Source: Tieghemiomyces parasiticus
Taxonomy: Eukaryota > Kickxellomycota > Dimargaritomycetes > Dimargaritales > Dimargaritaceae
Length of the DNA: 64,000 nucleotides
Direction: 5' to 3'
Assembly: GCA_027575765.1 (NCBI GenBank)
Contig: JANBPT010000082.1
Span: 1-64,000 of the forward strand
Shown in pieces: positions 1 through 8,712 of the stretch; within the stretch, counting starts at the first letter, position 1; every line of letters starts with the position of its first letter. The translations under genes were made by a program, and so were the position numbers. The notes under the pieces were generated by a model. The model saw only the letters and a program-made list of their open reading frames with translations. It was not told where the DNA came from and searched no databases.

Positions 1-271
1 CTCGTCGTCGCCCCGTCAACTCGCCACTCCTCCTCCCTCCGCCCATTCGATACCTTCCCCGCATCCGCTCGTCAACGCCGCTACCGGCTCCGTCTCACCC
101 TGGGCCACTGAAACCCCACCCACCCACGTCGGTCTCGTCGCCCGCGACACCTTCATACATCCGCTGGCTCCTCTTTGCCGTTGAATCTCCCGCCCATCGA
201 TCGCGGCCCACCCGTTCTTCCCCTTCCAAGCACACACGCGCTCGCAGCATCCCTCTCCCCGCCGCCGCCCT
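1..271. other. 5' flank of the Myb/SANT-like gene
   Basis: The + strand is strongly pyrimidine-rich (many CTC, CCTC and TCC runs), which is the pattern seen upstream of several other + strand starts in this window. It probably contains leader and promoter of the gene starting at 272. The minus-strand ORFs here look like composition shadows. No TATA element is evident. Confidence 0.4.
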
Positions 272-1813
272 ATGAGTTCCCAATCCAGCGCCAACTCCTC
301 GCCCGTGCAGCGTCTCAGGGTACACCGCTCCAGTTTCTCGTCACAGGACTCCCCGTCCTCCGCCCAGCCCCGCACCACCTATTACGACAACTCGGAATAC
401 GACATGGTCGAGTCCGAGCCCCCCACAACCCCGCCCCACTACCCCCAGTTCTCCATGGAGGAGGACGAGGACTCCAAGTCCGCCGTGACACGAGAATTAT
501 CTTCGCCCACCAGCGCTGTGCCCAATGGCCGGGTCGCCCACCTACTGTCGACGCCCGCCATCCACAGCGAGGCCGCGCCCGACCACCACCGCTACGTCAC
601 CAACCCTAGCCACAGCCCTGCCAATGAACACACGCCCGCCCGGCCGTCCGGCACCACGTCCGCCCGGCCCGAGGGCAGTACCGGCCGGAATGTTGCACCC
701 TGGCCCAGGGAAGAGGTGCTGTTCCTCCTCAATGAAGTCCGCAGACCGGAGAATCTGGAACACTACCATGCCGGCCGCAAGGGCCAGGCCCTCAAGGCGG
801 TCTACGAGCACCTGGACCGCCGCAGCAAGAGCGCCATCAACAATAAGCTTCGGCAGATGGATGCCACCTACCGCGCCCTGGCTTGCCAGACTGCCACGCT
901 CGACTGGCAGCGGCGGCACGGGCACAAGTCCGAGGCCGAAATCAAGGCCCTTCTGATCAAGGAGTTTGAGTTTTGGGACCAGATGGACGACATTAACACC
1001 TTCACAGACGATCAGGCCGTCCGGTACCAGCAGGAGCGCGCCACCCGATCGGCATCCGCGCGTGCGCCGGCTAATTCTGCCGTGGCCGCCGCCGCTGCTC
1101 TTGAAGCCGAAGTTGATGGCGAAGAGATGATTCAGCTCGATAGTGACGTGGAGCCGGTCGCGCCCCGACACCCTAAACGGTCGCGCGCGGCCGCCAGTCA
1201 CGCAGGGCTGGCTTCGACCTCGGCCGCTTCCCGGGGCCAAAAGCGGATCCGACCGGCGCTGTCGACCGGAACCCGGGCTGCCGACCCTCTCCACTTCACC
1301 ACCAGTGTCCCCCCGTCCGTCATCGCCAAGCGAATTGACGTGACATATGAGCCGGCCCTGACCCGCCTCCCAGACACCATCCTCAACGGCCACCACCACC
1401 TGGCCCCTGCCACTTCGGGCGACCGATTCGGTTCCCCTACGTCGCCCTCCACGCTGGAACCCACACTCGCCGGCGGCTCGCCGGCCATCAGTGGGGTAGC
1501 CGGTGGCACCGTCCCCTCACCCTCTGCGGGGCTCCACGCCTACCTGGACGGCCGCCGCCTGGCCCTCGAACAACTCCAGGTGCGCCACCAGATTGCCACC
1601 GAACAGGAGAAACTCGACCTTGAGTGGGCCCGCCTCCAGTTTGAACGGGAACGATGGGAGCGCGAGTGTCAGTTTGAAGTCACCCGCCAGAACGCTCGGA
1701 ATCGCCATCACGATCAGCTACGCGCCGATGCCGCCGGTCCTAGCCAGCTACGACGGACACGGGAACGGCCGGCCGGGGTCGATTACGATTCGGCATCCGA
1801 CCACGATGGGTAG
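272..1813 (+). CDS. Myb/SANT-like (trihelix-type) DNA-binding protein with C-terminal coiled coil
   Basis: This is an intact single-exon ORF of 513 residues from ATG to TAG. Residues 1-140 are Ser/Pro/Thr-rich and look disordered. Residues about 142-240 form a Myb/SANT-like module: a tryptophan in the first helix (W144, PWPREE), a long helical stretch, a central RRSKSAINNKLRQM segment that resembles a recognition helix, and later LDW and EFW tryptophans. This spacing is typical of MADF/trihelix-type domains and not of the R2R3 Myb repeat. Residues 260-420 are again low complexity with basic patches (HPKRSR). Residues about 425-490 are rich in E, R, Q and L with heptad-like spacing and probably form a dimerising coiled coil. 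The likely role is a nuclear sequence-specific DNA-binding regulator; its targets cannot be told. Such domains also occur in transposase-linked proteins, but no transposase or terminal repeat was seen nearby. The exact subfamily is uncertain. Confidence 0.8.
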   Translation: MSSQSSANSSPVQRLRVHRSSFSSQDSPSSAQPRTTYYDNSEYDMVESEPPTTPPHYPQFSMEEDEDSKSAVTRELSSPTSAVPNGRVAHLLSTPAIHSEAAPDHHRYVTNPSHSPANEHTPARPSGTTSARPEGSTGRNVAPWPREEVLFLLNEVRRPENLEHYHAGRKGQALKAVYEHLDRRSKSAINNKLRQMDATYRALACQTATLDWQRRHGHKSEAEIKALLIKEFEFWDQMDDINTFTDDQAVRYQQERATRSASARAPANSAVAAAAALEAEVDGEEMIQLDSDVEPVAPRHPKRSRAAASHAGLASTSAASRGQKRIRPALSTGTRAADPLHFTTSVPPSVIAKRIDVTYEPALTRLPDTILNGHHHLAPATSGDRFGSPTSPSTLEPTLAGGSPAISGVAGGTVPSPSAGLHAYLDGRRLALEQLQVRHQIATEQEKLDLEWARLQFERERWERECQFEVTRQNARNRHHDQLRADAAGPSQLRRTRERPAGVDYDSASDHDG

Positions 1814-3058
1814 TAAACAAGGACAATACGTCATCGTTTGTAGCGCTTGCCGCTCTCTCCATCTTGAGTATTTCTAGGCCTGCCCTGTTCTTGTGAACTC
1901 TCCCCCCCCCCATCCCCTCACACACACATTCTCTCTCTTTCTTTCCCTCCTAGTCCCTTTCACCCATTATTCATCTCCTGCTCCTATGTGGTTATAATTG
2001 TGGGTTTATGCCCCGTACACCATTCAGGTTTTTTATTATATACCCCGATTGACATTACATGTTTGATATGTGACAGGGTCACTGCTACAATATAGCAGCC
2101 GTTGAAAAACAAGTGGCATGAATAGCGAGTACAGTGGCCTTAATTGTGGTCCATCCTAGCATCTACACGTAAAATCAAATGCCAGACTAGACGTACCTCG
2201 CACCCGCTATATACCACATCAGTGATATATGGCTAACGATATAGCTTTTAACCAAAATCGGGCATTGGGGGCCTTGGAGTACATAAGCAGACGAACCTTG
2301 AAACTTTAAGGGAGAGGTGGACGGTCGAGTGCCAGCTAACGATTTCTACCAATCACCGAGGATCTCGCAAGTCAGTTGCTAAGGCAGTAGAGAGCAAATG
2401 GCTGATGGCCAGATGCGGAAGAGGAGGAGTCCGCAGGTGGTGGTGAAAAATATTAGAAAGGGAACCCAAGCGAACCAGGAGCAGGTAGAACTCCCAAGTA
2501 CCGAGGTGAGAATTATGAGAAACGTATATTTACTAGTGGTTATTGATAAGGTCGCCCTCTCCCGAGGTTTTCTTATACGTGTTAACCGCAGATACGCGGC
2601 AGCTGGTTGGCCGGCCGACAACACAGACTGCCAAATCCTCGGGTCGTCGGAAACAGGCCGTTAATCCAAAGAGGGGGGGGATCGAATAATGTAGAGTTGG
2701 TAAAGGCGCTGCTTCGATGCAGGTGGCTAAGCGATGATGATAAAAAAGCGTGGATAAAGCAACGATCGGAATTCGTAGCCGATGAGCAACGAATGATGAG
2801 AGTCTCGTGGGGTCAAAGTATGTCGGAGTGAGAATAGGATGATCGGGACTAATAGAGGCTGGAATGGAAGGATGTGGCGTATGGCAGCCACACAAATAGA
2901 TATTACTTTGGAAGCGTCATTCGAAGAACTCATCTATGAGACTTCCCAAAGAAGGGAAAAAAGAAGGATGGACCAAGTTACAATCATTGTATTGTTAGGT
3001 AATATGACTGGGGCATATAATGTCAGCAACTGACCCATTAACCACTGACTAGGATAAT
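1814..3058. other. Intergenic, no supported gene
   Basis: The first 160 bases are pyrimidine-rich and likely the 3' UTR of the preceding gene. The rest is mixed composition with several ORFs under 90 codons (for example 2398-2664) that have no signal peptide, domain or splice continuation that I can see. Confidence 0.4.
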
Positions 3059-3067
3059 AAAAGAAAA
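3059..3067 (-). terminator. RNA polymerase III terminator of tRNA-Tyr
   Basis: On the minus strand the sequence directly after the discriminator base is TTTTCTTTT, two T4 runs separated by one C. This is a normal Pol III stop signal. Confidence 0.8.
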
Positions 3068-3151
3068 TCCGAGAACCCGGAATTGAACCAGGGACCTAGA
3101 GATATCGTGTTAAACTACAGTCTCCCGCTCTACCAGCTGAGCTATTCTCGG
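3068..3151 (-). tRNA. tRNA-Tyr (anticodon GTA) with an 11-nt intron
   Basis: The minus strand folds as a complete cloverleaf of 84 nt, 73 after splicing. The acceptor stem CCGAGAA pairs fully with TTCTCGG and is followed by discriminator A. The D arm contains AGCTGGTA and acts as the A box. The anticodon stem GGAGA pairs with TCTCT (one G-U), and the loop CTGTAG places GTA at 3116-3118. The intron lies after position 37, at 3104-3114, the canonical eukaryotic place, and tRNA-Tyr is one of the tRNAs that carries an intron in most fungi. The T arm GGTTCAATTCC at 3079-3089 is the B box. The gene is nuclear-type and appears functional. Confidence 0.96.
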
Positions 3152-5748
3152 TTTTTTCTTGTGATGAGTGCAGCACTTCCGGGTGCCTTAACCTCTAGCT
3201 TTCCTCATGTCTACGTCATCTTGTTGCAAGCTTATAGTTTGATGCTTACCGAGTCTATTTTAACTTGTTGACTTTGGGGACATAAAACCTCAGTTCGTCG
3301 TCGCCCGGAACTAGGGAGGGGGACGAATTTCGGAACCTCTACTCTTGTTTTTTACTTTTCGGAAACTTGGATACTAAACCGTTGATACCTTTATATTACA
3401 TTCTTTTTCTAACCCAACATATTTTTACTATAATATATTCGACTGATTAATTAAGAGACGATCCAATCTTCTTTTATTGTTGCTAACCCACTCTTTAGTG
3501 GTCTATTTGATCGCCGTTATTTGTTAATTAATAAATGACAATGTTTTATGATCCTTTCGACGTTGAGGCCACTAGGGTCCATCAAATGTTTATATATTGT
3601 AACTGAGGCGCCCCCCCCTGGAAGCCTCTCAGTCAATGATAGCCGCCTCCCTTCCGAACCTGGCTTCCTGATGAAATGTGCCAACTTCCATGACCGCTTA
3701 CCCTTACTCTTCGAGAACCAGGAAGGTGGCGGCCTTCAGACTTTGAAGGAGAACTCGACTGGACTTGGATCTAAACCCTCATGGGAAAAGTCTCCAATTG
3801 AAACGCCTCTAGTTACACCGAACGGTTTCGCGTCATCTTTGAAAAACCACCCTTATGTAAAGACGACTAATTGGTCATAAACGACGGATTCTTCAAGAGT
3901 GTAATTAATATTGTTTCTTTATTCCTGACCTGCTCTCCTACGACTCGCCCTCGGTCTTTCTCTAGTTCCTCCTCCCCTCGGGCTACACACCCCGCCACGA
4001 TATCACTTCTGAGGTCGAATGAAATGCCTTCACAATATCAATCTCATTAAATCATTGATTGATGCTGTATCCTCGCCTCCCCACACCCCATGCCATAGCT
4101 TGATCCCGATCGATGATGGCCTACCTGTTTGGTATTCTGCATTATCCAGGCTTCACGCTTCTATCCGTATCCATTATCCCCTGTTTCTTTACCTACTCTC
4201 CATCTGTCCTTTCCGATAGGCGTTCAATCTTCCGGATCTTCGAGCATTGTCTCCCTCCCAGACGCCGCCGCCTCCTGTCCTTTTAGGACCTTCTCTTCCT
4301 CTATTCTTGCTCTGGCAGCTGCATAGCCGCCCTTCCATTCAAGCCGGCGCCCGGTCCCACCACGGTCTGTCGTGTTAGATTCCTCTAGTCCAGACTGGCC
4401 AGTTACTTGATTGATGCTGGCCATCCTTCAAGCATAAAAGACCTAACGGTCGCCATTCAATGAACGACAGCTATCATCCCACATAACTATTCCCGACCCT
4501 TGTTTGAAGCTCTAGAGCTTGGTCAGTATTTTAGTACATTTATGCCTACTGCACGTACTCATTGTCTCCTGGGTTGAGAACCATCTTCTTGTTTGAAAGT
4601 AAGTCTCGTATCCAGCCTCCCCAACTCATATTCAAGCAGTTAAGAACCCCCATATTCAACACAATAGAGCCCGATACATGTTTCCATTGCTTTGATACCT
4701 TAGTAGCATTGGATATCTGAAGCTGTCAGTAAATCCTGCCATTGACTGTATTCGCTTAGTAATAATATGCTGAAGCGGTTGATCTTGTCGCGGAACCACT
4801 GTACTCCGTGAATAGTTATATGTTCTCCACTCCGGGTCGATTCTCTGACTCCTGTCCTTTTTTGCTCTGTTTCTGCTGATAACAATGCGAAATTCAAATA
4901 ATGTTACTGCACTATTTCGTACTGTGAATAAGAAAAAGCCTCACATTCTTAGGGTGCCAACCTCTGAATTATCGATTTAAGGGGTCTAGACGGTCGGGAA
5001 AATTACTAAGGCTATATATAACAACAGTTCGGAGTGTCACGGAACAACCCTAGCCCTGGTGAAGGTGACGGTACTTGGAATAAGGGCGCCGTGCACGGAG
5101 CTGCAGGTCACTAGCAAACCAACTTTATAATCCGAACCCAGAGCCGCAATCGAGGGTCCGGGATCACCATGAAGCCTTATTCTATTACCCACTCGCGTTT
5201 ATTATATTCACCGCTGAGCACAGACGTTAGTATCCGGACTATCTAGTAGACATAATTGTGGCCTGATCCACTTGGGAGTAGACCTTGTGTGTGCCGTTTT
5301 TTCCCGCCAATCTGGTGCTCACTGGGAAACATTGCCGTACCACTCCCTAGTCTTCACCATTTTCACCCGTCCTAGAACTGAGCATAATACGATTTTAGTT
5401 TAATATATATATATATATATCGATAGTCTATGACTATACAATTAAACATTGTGCGTACGTTGTCTGGGAACGGTTGAGACGCGAAATTTAGGTGTAGAGG
5501 GGCTAATTTGGCTGGCATAGTGTACGGGTATGAATGGTACATGGTAACAGCGGTAGGATAAACAGAGAGCATGATGATGGAATGGGAGTTCTAATCATAG
5601 CCAACAAGATCCTGTTCAGGGGTTTTGGCGCTATTACTGCTTCAATCACCATTATCACTCGTCATTCGTGGTGCTGCTAGTCCCAATTGGTGCACAATAA
5701 TACAGTTACCGCGAGTCCATACATTTTAGTTTGTGCCAAGTAAATTTA
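3152..5748. other. Intergenic 2.6 kb, no supported gene
   Basis: The tRNA upstream flank (3152-3550) is AT-rich. The 110-codon ATG ORF at 3548-3880 has no recognisable feature. Positions about 3950-4330 are pyrimidine-rich on the + strand, resembling the leaders of real + genes here, but no ORF follows. An (AT)9 tract sits at 5403-5420. No RNA gene or repeat family was recognised. Confidence 0.4.
5403..5420. repeat. (AT)9 microsatellite
   Basis: Eighteen bases of uninterrupted AT dinucleotide in the intergenic region left of the secreted protein gene. Confidence 0.9.
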
Positions 5749-6768
5749 TTAGACAAAAGTATAGGAGGACGCGGAAACCTTACCACTCGAAGTTGGGGGA
5801 AAGCCCGTTTGCGAGAAATGGTATATCTTCTCCACACCATCTCGCCAGTTCATAATTTCTTGTTCATACTGTTCGTTGAATGTGTCCAACTTAAATCTAA
5901 CGTGGGCGTCAGCGACCAAATCTAATCCCATGGGATCGAGGACGATGTACGTGCCAAGAGGACGGAAATTATTTGAAATGACACTAGGTAGCTTGGCACA
6001 CGTGTCTGTCTCAAAGTCAAACAGGACTTCAGTGACCAGATTGGCGCTGGCATAATCCAAGTACGTGAGGTAAAGCCGACCGGGGAATAAAAACTTCTTG
6101 CGGCAGGAACGGATACGATTAATTATGGTGCGTTGGACGTCTCTCGTTATAGCGCGAACATCCACCCACAGTTTGGGGTAAGGGGGCATTAATCGTCGTT
6201 GAAAATGGTTGAGGTGTCCCTGGTATGCCCCCTGGTTCCCGGATAGGTTCATTAAGGTTTCTAAACGGGTGGTCGCCTTCAGTTCTTCACATAAACTGAT
6301 CATTTGGGAATCAAGAATCACCTTAAGATACTCATCGTCCAAGAGGTTAAACTTGAGCTCCAGGTGACGGGCTGGTTTGGTTACACCTTGAAGGTCGTGG
6401 GGGTATGAATCTGGCTGGGATATGGCAGGGCGTTGAGTGCGGCGCTTGCGTTCTATAGGGTCGTATCGGGCAACCCGGGGTTTTTTGGACTGCCCTACGG
6501 GGGGACTGTCCTGCGAGTCGAGGTTATGATGGGTCTCAACCTGTACCTGCTCATTAGCACCCGTCGCCTCAGGCCAGACGTTAGGTGGAAAAGTACCGAC
6601 CTGGGGTACGGAGGACGGCGGACGGTTCCCAGGGGACCTGGCGACTCCAGTCACTGCGTGCCAGTCGCTACGGTCGGGTCCATGCGCCGAAGATTCTGAG
6701 GGAGAGTCGAAAGTGTAGACGTACGAGCTGGCCCAGGCTAAGATAAGGAAGACCACGGACGAACGCAT
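5749..6768 (-). CDS. Orphan secreted protein with dibasic processing sites
   Basis: The ORF is open from 6930, but I place the start at the ATG at 6768. It begins a typical signal peptide (MRSSVVFLILAWASSYVYT), whereas the 54 residues upstream are His/Ser/Pro-rich leader-like sequence. The product is 339 residues. Residues about 20-130 are polar, with KKPR and RKRR clusters that look like Kex2-type cleavage sites, which suggests a pro-region or a processed precursor. Residues about 140-330 are a more ordered mixed alpha/beta-looking domain with few cysteines, matching no family I know. Near the 3' end the minus strand reads GGTAAGG (GT at 5783-5782), a possible splice donor; if used, the last dozen residues would be replaced. 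The neighbour is a secreted trypsin-like protease on the same strand. Function unknown; secretion is inferred. Confidence 0.65.
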   Translation of the reverse strand: MRSSVVFLILAWASSYVYTFDSPSESSAHGPDRSDWHAVTGVARSPGNRPPSSVPQVGTFPPNVWPEATGANEQVQVETHHNLDSQDSPPVGQSKKPRVARYDPIERKRRTQRPAISQPDSYPHDLQGVTKPARHLELKFNLLDDEYLKVILDSQMISLCEELKATTRLETLMNLSGNQGAYQGHLNHFQRRLMPPYPKLWVDVRAITRDVQRTIINRIRSCRKKFLFPGRLYLTYLDYASANLVTEVLFDFETDTCAKLPSVISNNFRPLGTYIVLDPMGLDLVADAHVRFKLDTFNEQYEQEIMNWRDGVEKIYHFSQTGFPPTSSGKVSASSYTFV

Positions 6769-7851
6769 GGTAACGGAAGCACGCTCGCTGGTACACGTGG
6801 CAAGGTGGGTGGCTGAGTGATAGGAAACAGGAAGAGCGAGGGGAGAGGTGTGCGAAGGTGGATGGCTGAAGGAGGGGCCCGCGTGCCAATTAAATACGAT
6901 ACAGTGTTGGTGCCTGGAGGAAGGGTGCATCCATTAAATAAACCAAGCGGGTGAGGGCACTGAAGAGGGGAAGCGTCGCAGTCCTGATAACTGACATGGT
7001 AATCATTGAGCGGTTTCCTAGCATGAACAGCAGAGCGAGAGCGCCCACTCCTTGGTGGAAGGGCTGGTGGGAAATTCACTGAAGTGCAGGTGGTGGATGG
7101 GCGGTCGCACCAGAAAACAGCGCCACTTTTCCCATCCGTCCCTTTCGCTGCTCAACAGAAACACCAGTGGTGACACCTACCGCCAAGCGGCTACTGGTGA
7201 GTGGCACAGGGTGCCATCGTGCGGCGATTACTCCCCTCTTGTCCCTGGTTGCCTCCAGCGTGAGGTGGGGCATATTGGTGAGTGCGTACCAGGCGCCTCC
7301 GAAAAAGAGAATACCGAGGTCTATAGGGTGCCAGCTCCCCCTGGGCGGTCTAGCCTGTCGATGTGGGGGTTGCGGAATAGTAAGCAATAGGCCGCAATGG
7401 AGTTGTACGGCTGGTCGTAGTGGCGCAAAGCGGGAGCACGTTGCTCCCTCCGACCAAGAATATCGGTTTCCGCTGTAGCAATCCCGGCGGGGATATCGGC
7501 ACTGGTACCAGCAAAGTCCGGCAAGCAGGACACCCAACAAACGGTAGCAAGATCTCGGAATTCGGGGTGGGAAAAATATGAGGTAAGGATTGTGAGACTA
7601 CCGATGGCCCTGCCTAGTTTGTAAGGTGAATCACCATCTATTATTAGCAATTACTAGGCGGGAATGTACCAAGTAAATGACATGACCGGTCCAAATAAAA
7701 TTACCGCGGAAACCGCCACCAAGTCGGGCAGCGCATCACTGGAAACAAGCCCAATGAAGGAATTGTACGGAGAGGTTAAAGCCACGACTATGGCGGATGC
7801 CCTCTACTAAGCGGGGAGAGGGATAGGGTTGCACGCACGATGCCAACCATT
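6769..7851. other. Intergenic with scrambled hydrophobic ORF fragments (possible decayed gene)
   Basis: On the minus strand there are consecutive open stretches in different frames. About 7793-7653 encodes a hydrophobic segment ending at a TAG. 7650-7321 encodes 109 residues, and a frame overlapping it, 7540-7076, encodes 154 residues with hydrophobic patches. No single frame gives a complete protein. They may be exons of a spliced membrane protein, a decayed gene, or chance. I could not join them into a convincing model. Confidence 0.25.
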
Positions 7852-8712
7852 TCAGGCCTGACCAAGTAGCCTTTGTTTTGTAATCCCGGTGGTCCGTGCT
7901 ATCCAGTCCACGTAATACGCCGGACGGGTGTAGAACGCCGCGACGGTGTTGGTGCCGCAGTCGGCAGTGGTGGACCCTGGGTTGCGCCCGTAGCTTGTGA
8001 GCCCGGCAAGCTGGTAGGTCCTCCCGTTATTGTAGAGCAGGGGACCGCCGGAATCACCCTGACAGGTATCATGGCCCTCATTATGGGCGGCACATAGCTG
8101 GGGGCCATTCTGGCTGGTAAAGTCCGAATCGGCCGCGTGGCAGTCACCCGTGGGCCCCACCGTGATTTCCACCTGGCGGAGGTCGTCCGTCACCCTCCCG
8201 GTGTTGCTTGTCTTGCCCCACCCGACGGCCAGCAGGACGTCGCCATCCTTGATCTGCGAATTGGCCAGGGCCACCACCCGAGTGCCGCCATTGAGTTTGA
8301 CGGCCTTCTCGAGCCTAAGGAGGGCAATGTCGTTCCTAAGTTTTGTGTAATCGTAGTCCGGGTGCACCGAGACCTTGCGGATCAGGTACACGCTAGCCTG
8401 TTTGACGCTGTTGCTGCCGACCCCAGCGGTCACGGCGGAGGCTGAAATGGGGGTGCCGCTTTGACGATCGGTCAAACAGTGCGCCGCCGTCAGCACATAG
8501 CGGTCAGATATCAGCGACCCGCCGCATAGTCCGAGCGTACCCTTCGAGACCACACTGAGTGCCACGGCGAACGGATAGGGGCGGCCGTTGACCTTGGACC
8601 CGCCAATGATGCGCCCAAAGCTACTGGCCTTGAGGGGTGTAGTGGTCGGAGCGGCTTGGGCCATAGCCAGGAGCAGACCCAGGGCAGGAATAGTGGTCAG
8701 GGGAGCGCGCAT
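7852..8712 (-). CDS. Secreted trypsin-like serine protease (peptidase family S1A)
   Basis: A 286-residue preproenzyme in one exon. Residues 1-20 form a signal peptide ending in AQA. A short propeptide runs to R34, followed by the mature N-terminus IIGG (35-38), which implies activation by cleavage after R34. The catalytic triad is complete: H78 in TAAHC, D128 in NDIALL, and S221 in GDSGGP. The residue six before the serine is D215, equivalent to Asp189 of chymotrypsin numbering, so cleavage after Arg or Lys is expected. GWG and cysteine positions (C63-C79, C191-C207, C217-C249) fit the usual disulfides. It should be an active extracellular protease, plausible in nutrition or attack on a host or prey. 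A TATA element lies about 80 bases upstream. Neighbouring secreted proteins on the same strand could be co-secreted, but nothing shows a shared pathway. Confidence 0.96.
   Translation of the reverse strand: MRAPLTTIPALGLLLAMAQAAPTTTPLKASSFGRIIGGSKVNGRPYPFAVALSVVSKGTLGLCGGSLISDRYVLTAAHCLTDRQSGTPISASAVTAGVGSNSVKQASVYLIRKVSVHPDYDYTKLRNDIALLRLEKAVKLNGGTRVVALANSQIKDGDVLLAVGWGKTSNTGRVTDDLRQVEITVGPTGDCHAADSDFTSQNGPQLCAAHNEGHDTCQGDSGGPLLYNNGRTYQLAGLTSYGRNPGSTTADCGTNTVAAFYTRPAYYVDWIARTTGITKQRLLGQA

Noticed and set aside
542..1399. 285-codon minus ORF antisense to the Myb/SANT-like gene
   Set aside because: Gly/Arg/Val-rich shadow of GC-rich coding sequence; no motif.
5749..6930. Longer form of the secreted protein starting at 6930
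   Set aside because: The upstream 54 residues would bury the signal peptide; the ATG at 6768 gives a normal secretory start.
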